A stretch of 64,000 nt of DNA from Telopea speciosissima (taxonomy: Eukaryota; Streptophyta; Magnoliopsida; Proteales; Proteaceae). The DNA lies in assembly GCF_018873765.1 (NCBI RefSeq), contig NC_057916.1:27999501-28063500 (forward strand), written 5' to 3'. Positions 34,703-49,400 of this stretch are shown here, piece after piece. Made by a program: the position numbers and the translations under genes. Below the pieces are notes generated by a model. It was not told the DNA's origin and made no database searches. It saw only the letters and a list, made by a program, of their open reading frames with translations. Each line of letters begins with the position of its first letter. Position 1 is the stretch's first letter.

Positions 34703-35005
34703 GAGGCAACCCTAGTAAAGATGAGGCAAAGCCAGGCACCGTACGTGCAACTGCGCATTCACTTCCCAAGTAGTATGGGCAAGTCAAAGAGAAGTGTCGA
34801 TTCAGAAACTCGTAGCCTTCCGACAACTTCTAGTTTCATGATTGCTGAAATCTTTCTCATCAGAACAACCAAGGTTACAACGTTTTTTTGGGGGTCTCCA
34901 ATCGACCCAGTATCCAATCTTTTTCTTCATGCATTTGTTAAATTTAGATCATGCCCTTCCTAAAGAATTACATATTAAATATAACACTGTGCGAGTGCGA
35001 ATGCT

Positions 35006-35409
35006 TCAAACCATATAGGAACCATCTATTCCACTCTCTCCACCTTCCTGCCATCCAGACCCTGCTCTGAACTTGCACACTGGGCATGTGCCTTGCTGCC
35101 GCAGCCATGGGTCAATGCAGTTCGCATGGAACTGCAAAATAGAAAAGTAACATAACAAAGCAAATCAAGGTCACCAACTAGTTCAATAAAAAGTCTGTCA
35201 AGGTAAATTTTAAAATGAATCAGATGAATCATAAACAAAACAGAAAAAGAAAAATTAATCGCCAAAAATAAAAAAGAAAGAACCTGATGCAGGCATGGCA
35301 AGCTGCGAATGATTTCTCCAGCATTAACTTGTTCGAGGCAAACACTGCATGTCAGTTCGTCTTCTGAAGCTTTAATGTTCCCATCTACCTTGCAAGAGTC
35401 TGCCTTTTT
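35006..35409 (-). CDS. SDIR1: SDIR1 exons 7-8 (RING-H2 domain)
   Basis: Exon 7 (35284-35409) follows acceptor CTTACAG and contains DELTCSVCLEQVNAGEII and LPCLHQ. Exon 8 (35006-35131) supplies FHANCIDPWLRQQGTCPVCK and the tail ending DGSYMV before TGA. All eight zinc ligands of the finger are present. These exons lie 20.9 kb from the exons for the membrane anchor. Confidence 0.93.
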
Positions 35410-38400
35410 CTGTAAGACGAACCAATGACATCAAAATTGATCACTAGTTCTTAGATGCAAGAATGATTGTTAAGTAGAACTTGTGACTAAGCTGAACTGG
35501 TAATGCAAGAACTATGGTGCAAGTTAGTGTTTGAATATTCAATGTATCTAAAATACCTCAATTAGATGAAAATTGAAGGTTAAGAAACAAATATCCATGT
35601 CAAATTCAGCTGTACAAGTGATTACAGCTGTTATTTTTGGGGATACTGAAACCATAATGTAGATTAATGCCAGAATAGCATTGAAAGTAGGAATTCAGCA
35701 CCATATACCTCTTATTTCGAATTTCAAAATCTGATAATAACCACTGGAGAGTGTATTACCATTGTAATGTATGTTCAGAGCTGTATAAATCTATCTTCAG
35801 TTTGCCAATATAGAAAGCCAAGTAACCACTTCCATTCACACTGAACATCAAAGAAAAGAGACAACCTAGGAGAAGATTGAATTTATGAGAGATGATTAGG
35901 GAGAAGGGGAAACTCTATCTTAAAAGTAGCAGACCGAACAGGGAGAGAGGAGTTTGGGAGAAATCAGTGTCAGAGAAAAGAACATGAACAGACGACAAAA
36001 AGGGCTAGATAGTTAGATAGTGCAGCCTGTGTGTAATTACAGAAGTTCCATTTAAGGATTGGAAATTGCAAAATGAGGTAGTGAACTAAAAACTGACAAA
36101 TTAGAATAAAGTGTAGGGTAAAAAAGAATGCAGATTTAAAATATTGGGAAAACAAAACAACAGTAATAAAAATCGCAAAAATAAGAAGAGATGAATATAC
36201 AGTCATCGTCGGAATCACCGACACAATTGAATCCTTTAAATACACAAATAACTTTATCATGAAGAAATAATTTTACTAAAAATTTTATAACTTGGTCACT
36301 AAAAATAGCAATTTTTAAACTTATAATCCAGCATACCAAAATCTGGGAAAACAAAACAACAGTAATAAAAATGGTAAAAATAAGAAGAGATGAGTAGACA
36401 GTCATTGTCGGAATCACCGACACAATTGAGTTCTTTAAAGATGCAAATAACCTTATCAGTGAAGAATTAATTTTACTAAAAATTTTATAACTTGGTCAAA
36501 AAATAGCAATTTTCAAACTCATTCTCCGGCATAAAATCACTACCCTAATTTCATTTTTGGCCGTTTAAATTTGTTTGTCCAACTTACAAATTAATAGTTT
36601 TTTCAAGAAGTTTACCACATTACAAGTCTCATTTATCACCCCATCCCACAATATAGTAGTGCAGAGTTTAGATAAGTAATGGAAGGGATGATAAACTACG
36701 GGTTTTTAATGCTTTAACCAACAGTCCTTACAATTTGGGCTTCTGCCAAAGGAAAAGCCAGTGTGGGACAGACGTAAGTAATAAATAATAAAATCAGAAT
36801 TCAATAATAAGTAAATCTTGACTAACTGGTAAGGAAACACTATATAGAAATGGTAAAAAACATAAGGCAAAAAGATCACTGCTTGACCCTCTAGAGCCTG
36901 CACATTCCTGCTGGCCAATGGGAGTGCAAGCGCAAGCATCGCCTTAGGCAGGATTTTCACCTTTCCATGGGGGCAACGCACTACTTTCACGTGTTTCTGT
37001 GTCTAGGCGCAGAACCCACGCGGGCCACACAACAAGGTAGCATTCTTTTCCCCAAACCCTAATTACTAATATTACTAAAAAATCATTAAAACTAGAAAAC
37101 TAAAACAAAATTAACATAAACAATAAAATTTATTAGTTAAATAGATGGTTCATCGTCTTAGTCAAAACATGTAGTTTTGACTGAGATATCAGTTAGGATT
37201 TAAAGGTGAATAGATTCTAGTAATGGAGGAGAGCTTTACAGCAAGAAGGAGAAGAAGAAGAGAAGAGAGGATGAGGGAATCGTATGTGTTAGGAGAGAAT
37301 TCTCCTAACATCTATTTACTTTACATTACTAAAAAACACTTCAGGGAACAAAGACCTTCTTGGGGAGGTAAAAGATAAAAAGAAATAAAAGTTAAAATTA
37401 CAACTCTAGTGACTTATAACAAAGACATGGACTAAAGTACCCCTAATACATAAACTCTAACACTCCCCCTCAAGCTAGAGAATAAATGTCATACATTCCC
37501 AGCTTGCACAATAAGGTACTAAACAGGCCAGAGATGAGACCCTTGGTGAAGATATCTACTACTTGATCACCTGTCTTCACAAAACGACATCCAGCTTCTC
37601 TTTGATGAAATGTCGATCAACCTCAATATGTTTGGTTCGATCATGTTGAACCGGATTGTGGGCAATACTTATAGCAGCCTTATTGTCACAATAGAGTCTC
37701 ATTGGTCCTTCTGTATCAAAACTCAAGTCTTGAAGTAGTCTCTTTAGCCATATAAGTTCACACACTCTATGAGCCATGTCTCTAAACTCTGCCTCCGCAC
37801 TAGATCTAGCTACAACTGGTTGTTTCTTGCTCCTCCAGGTAACTAGATTACCACCCACAAAAGTGTAGTATCCAGAAGTAGATCTCCTGTCAGAGACTGT
37901 ACCAGCCCAATCAACATCTGTGTAACCTTCGATCTGCAAATGGTCATGCCTGGCAAATAGAAGACCCTTTCCTGGGCAGGATTTCAAGTACCTAATGATG
38001 CGATACACTGCATCCAGATGTCCACTCCTGGGAGAATGCATAAACTGACTCACCACTCCTACTGCATAAGTGATGTCTGGTCGAGTTAAGGAGAGATAGA
38101 TTAGTTTCCCAACTAATCTTTGATACTTGCCTGCATCTATGAGAGGAGAACCACATTCATCACCAAGCTTGTGATTCAGATCAATTGGAGAGGTTGCTGG
38201 TTTACACCCCAACATTCCTGTCTCTTTTAGAAGGTCCAATAAAAATTTCCTCTGGCATACGTTGATTCCTTTCCTTGATCTAGATACCTCAATACCCAAG
38301 AAATATTTCAAAAGTCCAAGGTCTTTGATCTCAAACTGTTAAGCTAGATAAGACTTCAATCTGTTTATCTCAGCAACATCATTCCCAGTTACTACAATGT

Positions 38401-41400
38401 CATCAACATAAACAATTAGAGCTGTGATTGTACCATTTCCACTCCTGATAAACAAAGTGTGGTCAGCTTGACTCTGGTAATATCCATTCTTTAGGATGGC
38501 TTGTTTAAATCTCTCAAACCAGGCCTTAGGAGACTATTTGAGGCCATAGAGAGCTTTCTTCAAGAGACACACTTTCCCTTGAGCTGAGGGACACTTAAAA
38601 CCAGGAGGGGGCTGCATGTATACTTCTTCTGCTAAATCTCCATGAAGAAATGCATTCTTCACATCTAATTGGTACATTGGCCAATCTTTATTGGCTGCTA
38701 TTGACAGAAGAACCCGGATTGAGTTATGCATGGCTACAAGGGCAAAGGTCTCTTGGTAGTCAATACCATACACTTGACTGTACCCCTTTGCAACCAGTCG
38801 AGCTTTATATCTTTCCACTGTACCATCTGATCTATACTTGATGGTATAAACTGTTATACCCGCACCCCGGATCATAATTAATTATTATTTCTTCCCCGTG
38901 ACGTGTGGTTATCACTGCCACGTGCTGGTGAGCTGTTCTCACTGGTGGTCAAACCCAGTTACAAATTATTGACCATGATACGGGCTTACCATTGACACAC
39001 CATGACAAGGAAATAGTAAGTTCTAGCCCTTAAGGTTATTTATTTACCCTTTCTCTTGATGCCCTCGAAGTACGGGTCAAGATTTGGACAGCCCGGGCTA
39101 TTTTAGTTGAGTTGAGAATATTCCATTTGTGGGTCCCACTTATTTAAGGGAGCGTGTGATGGGCTTATAATCCCATAGTGGATGGACCCATCCCCAAGTG
39201 GGTTCTTTTCTATTTGAAACCTGTGGGCAGGCCCATTTAGTTAAGAGGCCCATTTGACTCTATTTGACCCATCTAACTTAGAGTACCCATTTAACTTGGG
39301 TGACCCATTTAACTTAAACTACCCATTTGGCCTAATGACCCATTTATCTTGGATCCACCCATTTAACTATTTGACCCATTTAACTTAAAGGACCCAAGCC
39401 CATTTTCTATAAATAAGACAAAGGGGGGGGAGAAGGATTCATTTTCATTTCTTCTCCCATCTAACCTAAATCGTGGAGGAGAGAAAGAGGAGAGAAAGGA
39501 GAAAGAAGAAAGAAGAAAGAAGGAAGAAGGAAGGAGAGAAGGAGGAAGAAGGGTGGAGAAACTTGGTTGGAGGTTGGAAGAGCACTTCTTGGAGCCTCAA
39601 CATGGAGCCTTCTATATTGGGGGTAGGTAAGTCATTCAAACCCACATCTCTTCATCTATTTTGATTTTTGAGGTTTGGGAAATGGGAGAAATTCAACCTA
39701 GGGTTCTCTTGGAACCCAAGGAATCGATGGAACCTCTAAACCTAGACTATGGTGGAGTTATTTCACTCCATTACAAGCCCTAAGCCTAAGTAATCTCTTT
39801 CCATTTAAGAAATTTAAGGTTTCTACCATATTATGTCCTAATTTAGGTTCTCTTTGTTTTCTCTTAAATCCATGGGATTACATGGACCTAATGAGGTCTT
39901 AGAACCCTAATGGACCTAGGAGGAAGCTTTTTGAAGCCTCCCTACCTTTAAACCCCTTGGAAAATGAATCCCTAGTGAGAAACCCTTCAATTTTCGGTTC
40001 TGCGGTATGTGGTTTTACACTCGGATTCAGTTTTGAAACCACATCCGCATCCGACCTTGACTAAAACTATCCTAAGCCCCTGGTTAGCTAGGATTTACAT
40101 GTGGTTTCGACTGCAAGAAACCACCCGAAATTACCTTCCGAGAAGGATCTGTGAAGGTCGGATTTACACTCGGATTCGTTTTCGAAACCACACCGCATCC
40201 GACCTTGACAAAATTGTCCCGAGCCCTGTGAAGTCGGATTTACACTCGGTTCATTTTCGAAACCACATCCGCATCCGACCTTGACTAAAACCGTCCCGAA
40301 CCCCGGTTTCCTAGGATTTACATGTGGTTGCGAATTTGGGCATGAAACCACTCCCGCAACCACTTTCGAAACCTTATACTTAAGTGTTTATGGGAGACCT
40401 TTTGGGGATCCGTTCCTTTCGCTCGTGTAACCTTATTCCACTCTTTGTATAGGTTAATATATTCACTTTTGTGGCTTATTGCTTGATCGAGGCGACAACT
40501 GATAATCGTGGTGCTTGGCGTATACGTTGTGAGTGGGTTTGGTTGTTTGGGCTTGTTATTATTATTGCATTATATATTATGTAATCATTATAATTAATAA
40601 GCATGTTTGTGCATATTGCATACTCTTATATACAATTGTTATAATGTTGATTGGTAATGTGATACCTTGATGGGTCTCGGTGCCGGTGGGTACCGGTGCC
40701 GGAACCCCGAACACTATATACATTTATGAAGAAATTTTGTTGAATGTCATGTTGAACTGTATGCGCCGTGCCGTGCTGGTAACCGGGCACTAAACCAGAT
40801 GAAAAGTTGATGCGCCCGGATTACCTCTCGGGACGATAGGACCTGCATGTAGTATATTGTGGCTAGGATTTCACACCCTTATGCTACGACCCTTACCAAC
40901 AGGGGTTTAGGTGTTGGGTAATCAGTACACCGGATTCTGTGGAGGTGGGAGAGGCCAGTCATGGTAGTATTGGTTATCAGGGGTCTGCCACTGAGTGGTC
41001 TTGGAGGCTTCGATCGGCGTAGGTCCCACGTGACAATTGAGGTTTCATTGTGGCGATAAGTTAAGTGACCCACAGTGTCTCCCGAGTTGTCACAGTAGCA
41101 TATGCCATTGACTTAGTTGTGATGTTAGGTGGAAAAAATTACTTAACATATGCATGCATCATTGGACTATGTGAATTGTGTGTTTGTGCATCCCCATCCC
41201 CTCACTGGCTCAGTGGAGAGCTAACCCCCTCGTGTACACAATTTTTAGATTATGATGCAGAACGGAGGAGCCGGAAGTCGTGTTAGAGGAACATGGCAAC
41301 GGGTGTCTTTGTGACAATTGTGCCTACGGGCCGTGAGAATTCTAGGGACTTGTTCCCCTTTTTTTTATTTTAGGGCGTAGGCCCATGTAAAAACATTTAC

Positions 41401-43369
41401 TGTTATACCCTTGTTAATCATTATTAGATGGTAATGAAAAATGGATTAACTACAGTATTTATCATCTAGGCTTTGATCATCTTGTAACTATTGATTTTAT
41501 ACGCTTCGCAAAACTACGATCATTTGGAATGTAATATTTTCCTTTCCGCACTCGATATTATATTGTTTTAATATTAGTTATGACTGTGCGTTGGGACACT
41601 GTGTCAGTGATCCTGGCAGCTTAATAGGATGACAAGCGTTGTCCTAGTCACCCCTTATAATGTATTTTATCCCTTGTCTGGGATGGGGGCGTGACAGAGT
41701 GGTATCAGAGCAATGATGCTCTGCACCGACCACAGTCTCGCGGACTCTTGATTTACTCTCCACAATTAGGTTCTAAACTAAAAATCTTCAAGAACATAAA
41801 TGATTGTGTGCAGACATAGGAGAAGACTGATTGTGGTGAAACAAGAACTTAGAAGATAATAGGTAACATGGAACTTAGGACTTGAACCATAGGCTGTTAA
41901 GCTACAACTTTGAAATTGCTTGGTTGAGCCTTAAGTAGGTCATAAATGAGTAACTATATGTTAAAATTCATAAACAATAATGAACCAATTATAACCAAGC
42001 ATAATTATCAATACTGATTTAAACAAGAAAGAAGTAAGCAAATACATAGAGATACATATAAGATTAATTACAAATATTCAATCGTTCCAAATCTTCTTGG
42101 GAGGCGATCATATCCTTCCCATTTCAACATTCATGATTTCATCTATTCCAACAAAGACATATGATTCTATCCTGCTCAATCAAAAGATACTTATCTAAAC
42201 ACTATAATTGTTCCAGATTCTCTGCTTCGGCATAACTGTGCCTTTCCCCAACTCGAAATGCAAGATCTCATCTGTTCCAACTCAAAACATTTGATTCTAT
42301 TCATCTCAGATTAAATATACAAGTCTATCATTTCTAAAAGTCCCCAGTGGTTCATCCTAAGACAGGAACTAGAAGAACTGATCCGAGATAACTTCAATTT
42401 GTTGAGAGAAAGCTGGGCTAGTCATTTACACCACCGCCACCACCGCAACCAAGAAAGGTGTCGATGTCACCTACCCCTCTCTCGATACCCTCTAGGCGCC
42501 AAGTCTGGTTGGAGAGTTGCTTCGTGACCTCATCGAAGCCATCCACCACTCGCAGGTTCAGTCCCCTGATGGCCGTCAGAATGTCAATACCTCCCACTTG
42601 ATTAAGGTATAGGGATTCCTTCTAAGTGAACAATAGGTCCTTGCTCCTCCAATGGACACGTTGATAACGTCGGCCAACTGTGCTGCAATGAAGGCTATAG
42701 GAACCCCCTTGACACATGAAACAACCCGATAATTCTGTATGCCTGGGTTCTCGGTGTCCAGATTTGTATAGAATGGTAAATGAGTTGTAGGTAGTATGGT
42801 TCAGGAAGGTTGAGAATGTTGGTCCACCCCAATGCCTCGAATCTCTGCCCCACCATGTAAGCTTTGAGATCATCCAACACTACATCCCGCCCTTCCACTA
42901 TATTTTTAAAGCGGAAGTAGTCTGGGTAAAGCTCTGGGTCCTCTATCTTTTGAAACCATAGTGGATCTAGGACAGTTGGTGCAACTTGTTCAACGCATGC
43001 ACGCTGTGTTATTGGAGCCATTGATTGTTTTAACCTGCAGCTAAAAGCCAAGATTGATAGCAAATTTGTACCTTGAATGCTAAGGCCTAAGTAGATGATC
43101 AATGTAAGGTTGTGAAGTTCAAAACCTAGTCCTTGATTTTCCTTCCAAAGCAAATTAAATTTCAGCAGGATTCTTAGGCTAGAAAATTTTGATTTTATCC
43201 AATTGTGATCTAAGAAGTTAGGGAAAAAGGAAAGGCATGGCCATTATGTGAATGACATGATAAATAATGAAGATTCATGGTCATATTATGCCTAGGACAT
43301 GATATTTTACAAAGTAGTAAATTCAAACAAGAAGTAGACTTGTTCGATCATGGAGCATGCCTTAGGCTT

Positions 43370-43405
<36 letters not shown>

Positions 43406-46400
43406 GATTTTGTGATTGGAAGTTTGAATCTTGAGAAACAAGTAAAGTTGGCTTGTGACAACTCAAAGGATGTAAACTAAGCCCTATCTAGTAAGACCGA
43501 TTCATACATGGCAAAAGAGAAGAGGAAAATTTGAGTAGGTTTTGGTTTTTCCAAAATCCAACCTAAATCCTTGAGTTAGATGCCAAGATTGTATGCAAGC
43601 CCTTGTATAGGTTGCTTATGGTGAGAAAATGGTTAAGATTAGGTTGTGAACAGCCTACTGAGAAAAAGGAAGTAAAACCCCAAGTTTTCAAAACCTGAAA
43701 TTGTGTTTTGGGGTTTCTCCTTGAGAGAACTCGATGGGAGAGAGAAAGATCTTACCTGAATGTGATTGGATGTTGTTGAGGAGTAATTTGGAGCACTAAA
43801 ATCCACCGAGGAGAGAAGTGAGAGCAAGAACGATCGCGGCTTTTGGTTCTTCAAATGTATTAGAGTTGTGTTTTGAAGGAGGGAAATAAACCTCTAAGTC
43901 GTGGGTTTTAAAATTTTAATTTTTGGGCCATGCGGTTTCACCCGTGGATTCAATTTTGTGAAATCGACTGAGAATCCATGAATTTCTGAGAACAAAATTT
44001 GATTCTGAAAAAGCTCGGATTTACCTGTGGTTGTAACTTACTGAAACCACACCTAAAACCGCCCAAGCCAGAAAGGGTTTTCTTGCCTTGTCTTGATGAA
44101 CCAACCTATGTTAGGCTTTTATTACCTCTATTTGATGTTTCCCTCGCCCCTCTTGTGGCATATCTTACCCCGGTAACTTAAGCTTTATCTTGGCAAATAA
44201 AAGTATAGAAGTGAAATGTCTACAAGATGTGAAAATTGTATTGTGACAAGAGCATGTAAGGGAAATGAGACATGATAACCATAGGAAGATGTTTGGAGTG
44301 AAGAGAAATGAATAAGATCAATGCACATGTAAAATCCGTGTGAAATCCCTAGTACATGGACGTGAATAATGAGATCAATGTGAACAACATATACTTTTGG
44401 CTACTTTACATCCCAACGAATATGAAACAAGCAAGTTATTGGATGAAAATACCTCAACAAGAGACAAGAATTATTTATTTGAGGAAGAGAGGAAAGATTC
44501 TAAGGATTTTTATCAACGATCATGTATACAAGAGAATATGCTTGAAGATAAGACAATGTGATAATTTTCTATGAGATTTTATGGCATGTAAAAGGATTAG
44601 ATTTGAACTTGAAGAGTTTCTTCAAAATATTGTGAATTGAGGACTTTACCACAACCAAAACCTGGGCATAATCCAAGTAAAATTCAACTAGACATGACAG
44701 CATAGTGATAATCTCTAAAATGCTTGCAAAGACTTGAAAGTTTATAAAAGATGCAATAATCAAACAAGGATCCAACAACTTAGTGCCATCGATCAAATAG
44801 GACTTGATTTACACCCAAAAACCCTAGTTCCAATCGGTTTGGCATGGATTTGGTGTACATGGTCATGGTATTACAAGCAAAGTCAAGACATGATCACAAC
44901 TTGAAATGATTCATCCCAAATCCAAGAAAAGAGAAAGTAGGAATGGGAAGAAAGCCATATCTTGAACAAGTGAGAGTTAAACCTTGAGGCTTAAGATTAC
45001 AAGAAAACCACCCGAGGGAAGCTTGAACGGAAGTCCCTGTAGAGCTTTTTCTCCCTGTGGTTATGTTCCTTTCTTTGGAGCCAAAAGTGAGTTTTAAAAC
45101 TCGCGGCTCTGTTATGTTAAATTTCTGCAAATGAACGAACGAGCGAATCCACTTATCGTGAATCCGCTCCGCATAAAACTTGAAATTTTCATTATAAATC
45201 TGTGCGGATCAACGAACGGATCCACACTCATGCATCCGTCCGTAAATCCGTTTGACTTAAACCCTCTCGGCCATTGAGACTTTTGAGATTGGACAAACGA
45301 ACGGATTCGCATTCCACATCCGCCCGTTAGTCTGCTCTCCCTATTTTCGTGGAGGAGCCACGAACAGACCCAGAGTACTGACACCGCTCGTGAGTCCACC
45401 CAATTTCTTTTAGGATTTTTAGCTTGTTTTGGAGACCTTTGACTACACTTATATGTGATGATTATGTGCCTATACCCTAGATCGGACACCCCGTTGTGTG
45501 ACCCATTTGTGGGAACCACCTAAGTCTAGTCAATACCTTGAATTGAAAGAGGTTAGGACTTGTACCCGACTGGGCCAGCTAATAAGAACTAGCAGGCATT
45601 GGTAACCGTTGTGACTCCTCTCTTACATAAGAGGAGAAGAGTTACCTTTGAAGATGAAGACCTTTGATCCTATGAATTTAAGGACCCAAACCTTATGGGT
45701 AGGTACTAAGAAAGGAAAGTAATAGGCTGGTTTGGGCTGGTCTATGTGATTGAGCCATGAAGGTCACGTGTATTTGGAAGTCATTCATAACACCTCAAGC
45801 TAGTGACGACTCTATTTGAACTTTACTTGGTTTATCCAAACCTTGTTTAGACTCATAGAGAAAGTCCTACACCGTGATTTGACTTTCCAAAAAAAAAAAA
45901 AAAAAAAAGACTTAGTGAACCGTACCTGAGAACTTCTTGTTCTTGTGGATTGACCTAGATGACAGATATGTCCATAGGGATTTGAATGTAATTATTGAAT
46001 CTATGCCTACATATTGGTGTGATAAATATATATAGATATACCTTAGAACCTTGGACTTGTGTGACTAGAGTGATTCTCTGGTACTACAAGTATGACTTAC
46101 CTCGACCTTGCTGTGAAACTAGTTGGAGCCCTGACCTTGGTTGACCAAACCTTAGGGTAATGAATAATGAATTTAATGACCGGATAGGTTAAATTATGGA
46201 GACTGCTTGAAGAGTTGACTTGGACAAAAGCTAGTAAAGGTTGTTGGTTCTCGAAAGAGGACTGATGTGGATTCTTCCCTGTGGGATAACTGTGTAGTAG
46301 GTTTAAAGGTTGTGAGAGCTAAAACTGAAGGATGTAACAAGACCTTCTCCAACGACAGATATGAATGGGGTAATGGATCACCAAATGCGTTCCCTCCGTC

Positions 46401-49400
46401 TGGAGTGAACAATAGGAGATTCCATCAATATTCCAAATCATTCTAAAGTTGGGTTAGGTAATGAGACAACCAGATGTGAAAGCCTTCAGAATGTGAACCC
46501 TATGTTGGGGCATGGAAAGGTTAAGTCCTGTAACCCAAGAATGACCAGAGTAGTGAAGGCTAGAATGGTATCACCGATCTGGAAGATTTAGGGAACTCTG
46601 TTCCTTGAGACTTAACTTAGTAGTTGGAACCCTGTTTTTCTAGGGTTATTGTGAACCACACCCCCGTGGTAATGTGACCCTGTAAGGAAAAGAGAATTGT
46701 GGAATCTGACTTGTTGTGCCACGTAGGCACTGCCTCATCTTGACCCGACCTTTGACTTAGTTCAAGATGTGGGTGACTTGGGATGTTGTTATCCAACAGC
46801 CCTTCTCACTTGAGACCCTAGCTGCCTCAAATTTCGGGGACGAAATTTCTTGTAAGGTGGGGAGGATGTTATACCCGCACCCCGGATCATAATTAATTAT
46901 TATTTCTTCCCCGTGACGTGTGGTTATCACTGCCACGTGCTGGTGAGCTGTTCTCACTGGTGGTCAAACCCAGTTACAAATTATTGACCATGATACGGGC
47001 TTACCATTGACACACCATGACAAGGAAATAGTAAGTTCTAGCCCTTAAGGTTATTTATTTACCCTTTCTCTTGATGCCCTCGAAGTACGGGTCAAGATTT
47101 GGACAGCCCGGGCTATTTTAGTTGAGTTGAGAATATTCCATTTGTGGGTCCCACTTATTTAAGGGAGCGTGTGATGGGCTTATAATCCCATGGTGGATGG
47201 ACCCATCCCCAAGTGGGTTCTTTTCTATTTGAAACCTGTGGGCAGGCCCATTTAGTTAAGAGGCCCATTTGACTCTATTTGACCCATCTAACTTAGAGTA
47301 CCCATTTAACTTGGGTGACCCATTTAACTTAAACTACCCATTTGGCCTAATGACCCATTTATCTTGGATCCACCCATTTAACTATTTGACCCATTTAACT
47401 TAAAGGACCCAAGCCCATTTTCTATAAATAAGACAAAGGGGCGGGAGAAGGATTCATTTTCATTTCTTCTCCCATCTAACCTAAATCGTGGAGGAGAGAA
47501 AGAGGAGAGAAAGGAGAAAGAAGAAAGAAGAAAGAAGGAAGAAGGAAGGAGAGAAGGAGGAAGAAGGGTGGAGAAACTTGGTTGGAGGTTGGAAGAGCAC
47601 TTCTTGGAGCCTCAACATGGAGCCTTCTATATTGGGGGTAGGTAAGTCATTCAAACCCACATCTCTTCATCTATTTTGATTTTTGAGGTTTGGGAAATGG
47701 GAGAAATTCAACCTAGGGTTCTCTTGGAACCCAAGGAATCGATGGAACCTCTAAACCTAGACTATGGTGGAGTTATTTCACTCCATTACAAGCCCTAAGC
47801 CTAAGTAATCTCTTTCCATTTAAGAAATTTAAGGTTTCTACCATATTATGTCCTAATTTAGGTTCTCTTTGTTTTCTCTTAAATCCATGGGATTACATGG
47901 ACCTAATGAGGTCTTAGAACCCTAATGGACCTAGGAGGAAGCTTTCTTGAAGCCTCCCTACCTTTAAACCCCTTGGAAAATGAATCCCTAGTGAGAAACC
48001 CTTCAATTTTCGGTTCTGCAGGTATGTGGTTTTACACTCGGATTCAGTGTTCTGAAACCACATCTGCATCCGACCTTGACTAAAACTATCCTAAGCCCCT
48101 GGTTAGCTAGGATTTACATGTGGTTTCAGACCTGCAAGAAACCACCCTGAAATTACCTTCCCGAGAAGGATTCTGTGAAGGTCGGATTTACACTCGGATT
48201 CAGTTTTCTGAAACCACATCTGCATCCGACCTTGACAAAAATTGTCCTGAGCCCCTGTGAAGCTCGGATTTACACTCGGATTCAGTTTTCTGAAACCACA
48301 TCTGCATCCGACCTTGACTAAAACTGTCCCGAACCCCCGGTTTCCTAGGATTTACATGTGGTTGCAGAATTTGGGCATGAAACCACTCCTGCAACCACTT
48401 CGTCTCTGAAACCTTATACTTAAGTGTTTATGGGAGACCTTTTGGGGATCCGTTCCTTTCGCTCGTGTAACCTTATTCCACTCTTTGTATAGGTTAATAT
48501 ATTCACTTTTGTGGCTTATTGCTTGATCGAGGCGACAACTGATAATCGTGGTGCTTGGCGTATACGTTGTGAGTGGGTTTGGTTGTTTGGGCTTGATATT
48601 ATTATTGCATTATATATTATGTAATCATTATAATTAATAAGCATGTTTGTGCATATTGCATACTCTTATATACAATTGTTATAATGTTGATTGGTAATGT
48701 GGTACCTTGATGGGTCTCGGTGCCGGAACCCCGAACACTATATACATTTATGAAGAAATTTTGTTGAATGTCATGTTGAACTGTATGCGCCGTGCCGTGC
48801 TGGTAACCGGGCACTAAACCAGATGAAAAGTTGATGCGCCCGGATTACCTCTCGGGACGATAGGACTTGCATGTAGTATATTGTGGCTAGGATTTCACAC
48901 CCTTATGCTACGACCCTTACCAACAGGGGTTTAGGTGTTGGGTAATCAGTACACCGGATTCTGTGGAGGTGGGAGAGGCCAGTCATGGTAGTATTGGTTA
49001 TCAGGGGTCTGCCACTGAGTGGTCTTGGAGGCTTCGATCGGCGTAGGTCCCACGTGACAATTGAGGTTTCATTGTGGCGATAAGTTAAGTGACCCACAGT
49101 GTCTCCCGAGTTGTCACAGTAGCATATGCCATTGACTTAGTTGTGATGTTAGGTGGAAAATTTACTTAACATATGCATGCATCATTGGACTATGTGAATT
49201 GTGTGTTTGTGCATCCCCATCCCCTCACTGGCTCAGTGGAGAGCTAACCCCCTCGTGTACACAATTTTTAGATTATGATGCAGGTACGGAGGAGCCGGAA
49301 GCTGTGTTAGAGGAACATGGCAACGGGTGTCCTTGTGACAATTGCGCCTACGGGCCGTGAGAACTCTAGGGACTTGTTCCCCTTTTTTATTTTAGGGCGT

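Larger units (their letters stand above)
38852..41696 (+). repeat. Gypsy-type 5' LTR (2,845 bp)
   Basis: It is almost identical to the 3' copy over most of its length. The exceptions are 40005-40380 (an internally repeated GATTTACACTCGGATTCA block, where many CAG/CTG words have become CG or CCG) and a 16-bp duplication near 40684. A TATA box (TATAAATAA, 39408-39416) lies after a stretch of repeated CCCATTTAACTT-like words. A 63-codon charged frame (39473-39664) starts just downstream. Confidence 0.93.

Noticed and set aside
39473..39664. 63-codon charged frame present identically in both gypsy LTRs
   Set aside because: Identity follows from the LTR pair. It comes from a GA-rich leader and resembles no protein. 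Kept only as a note under the LTR.
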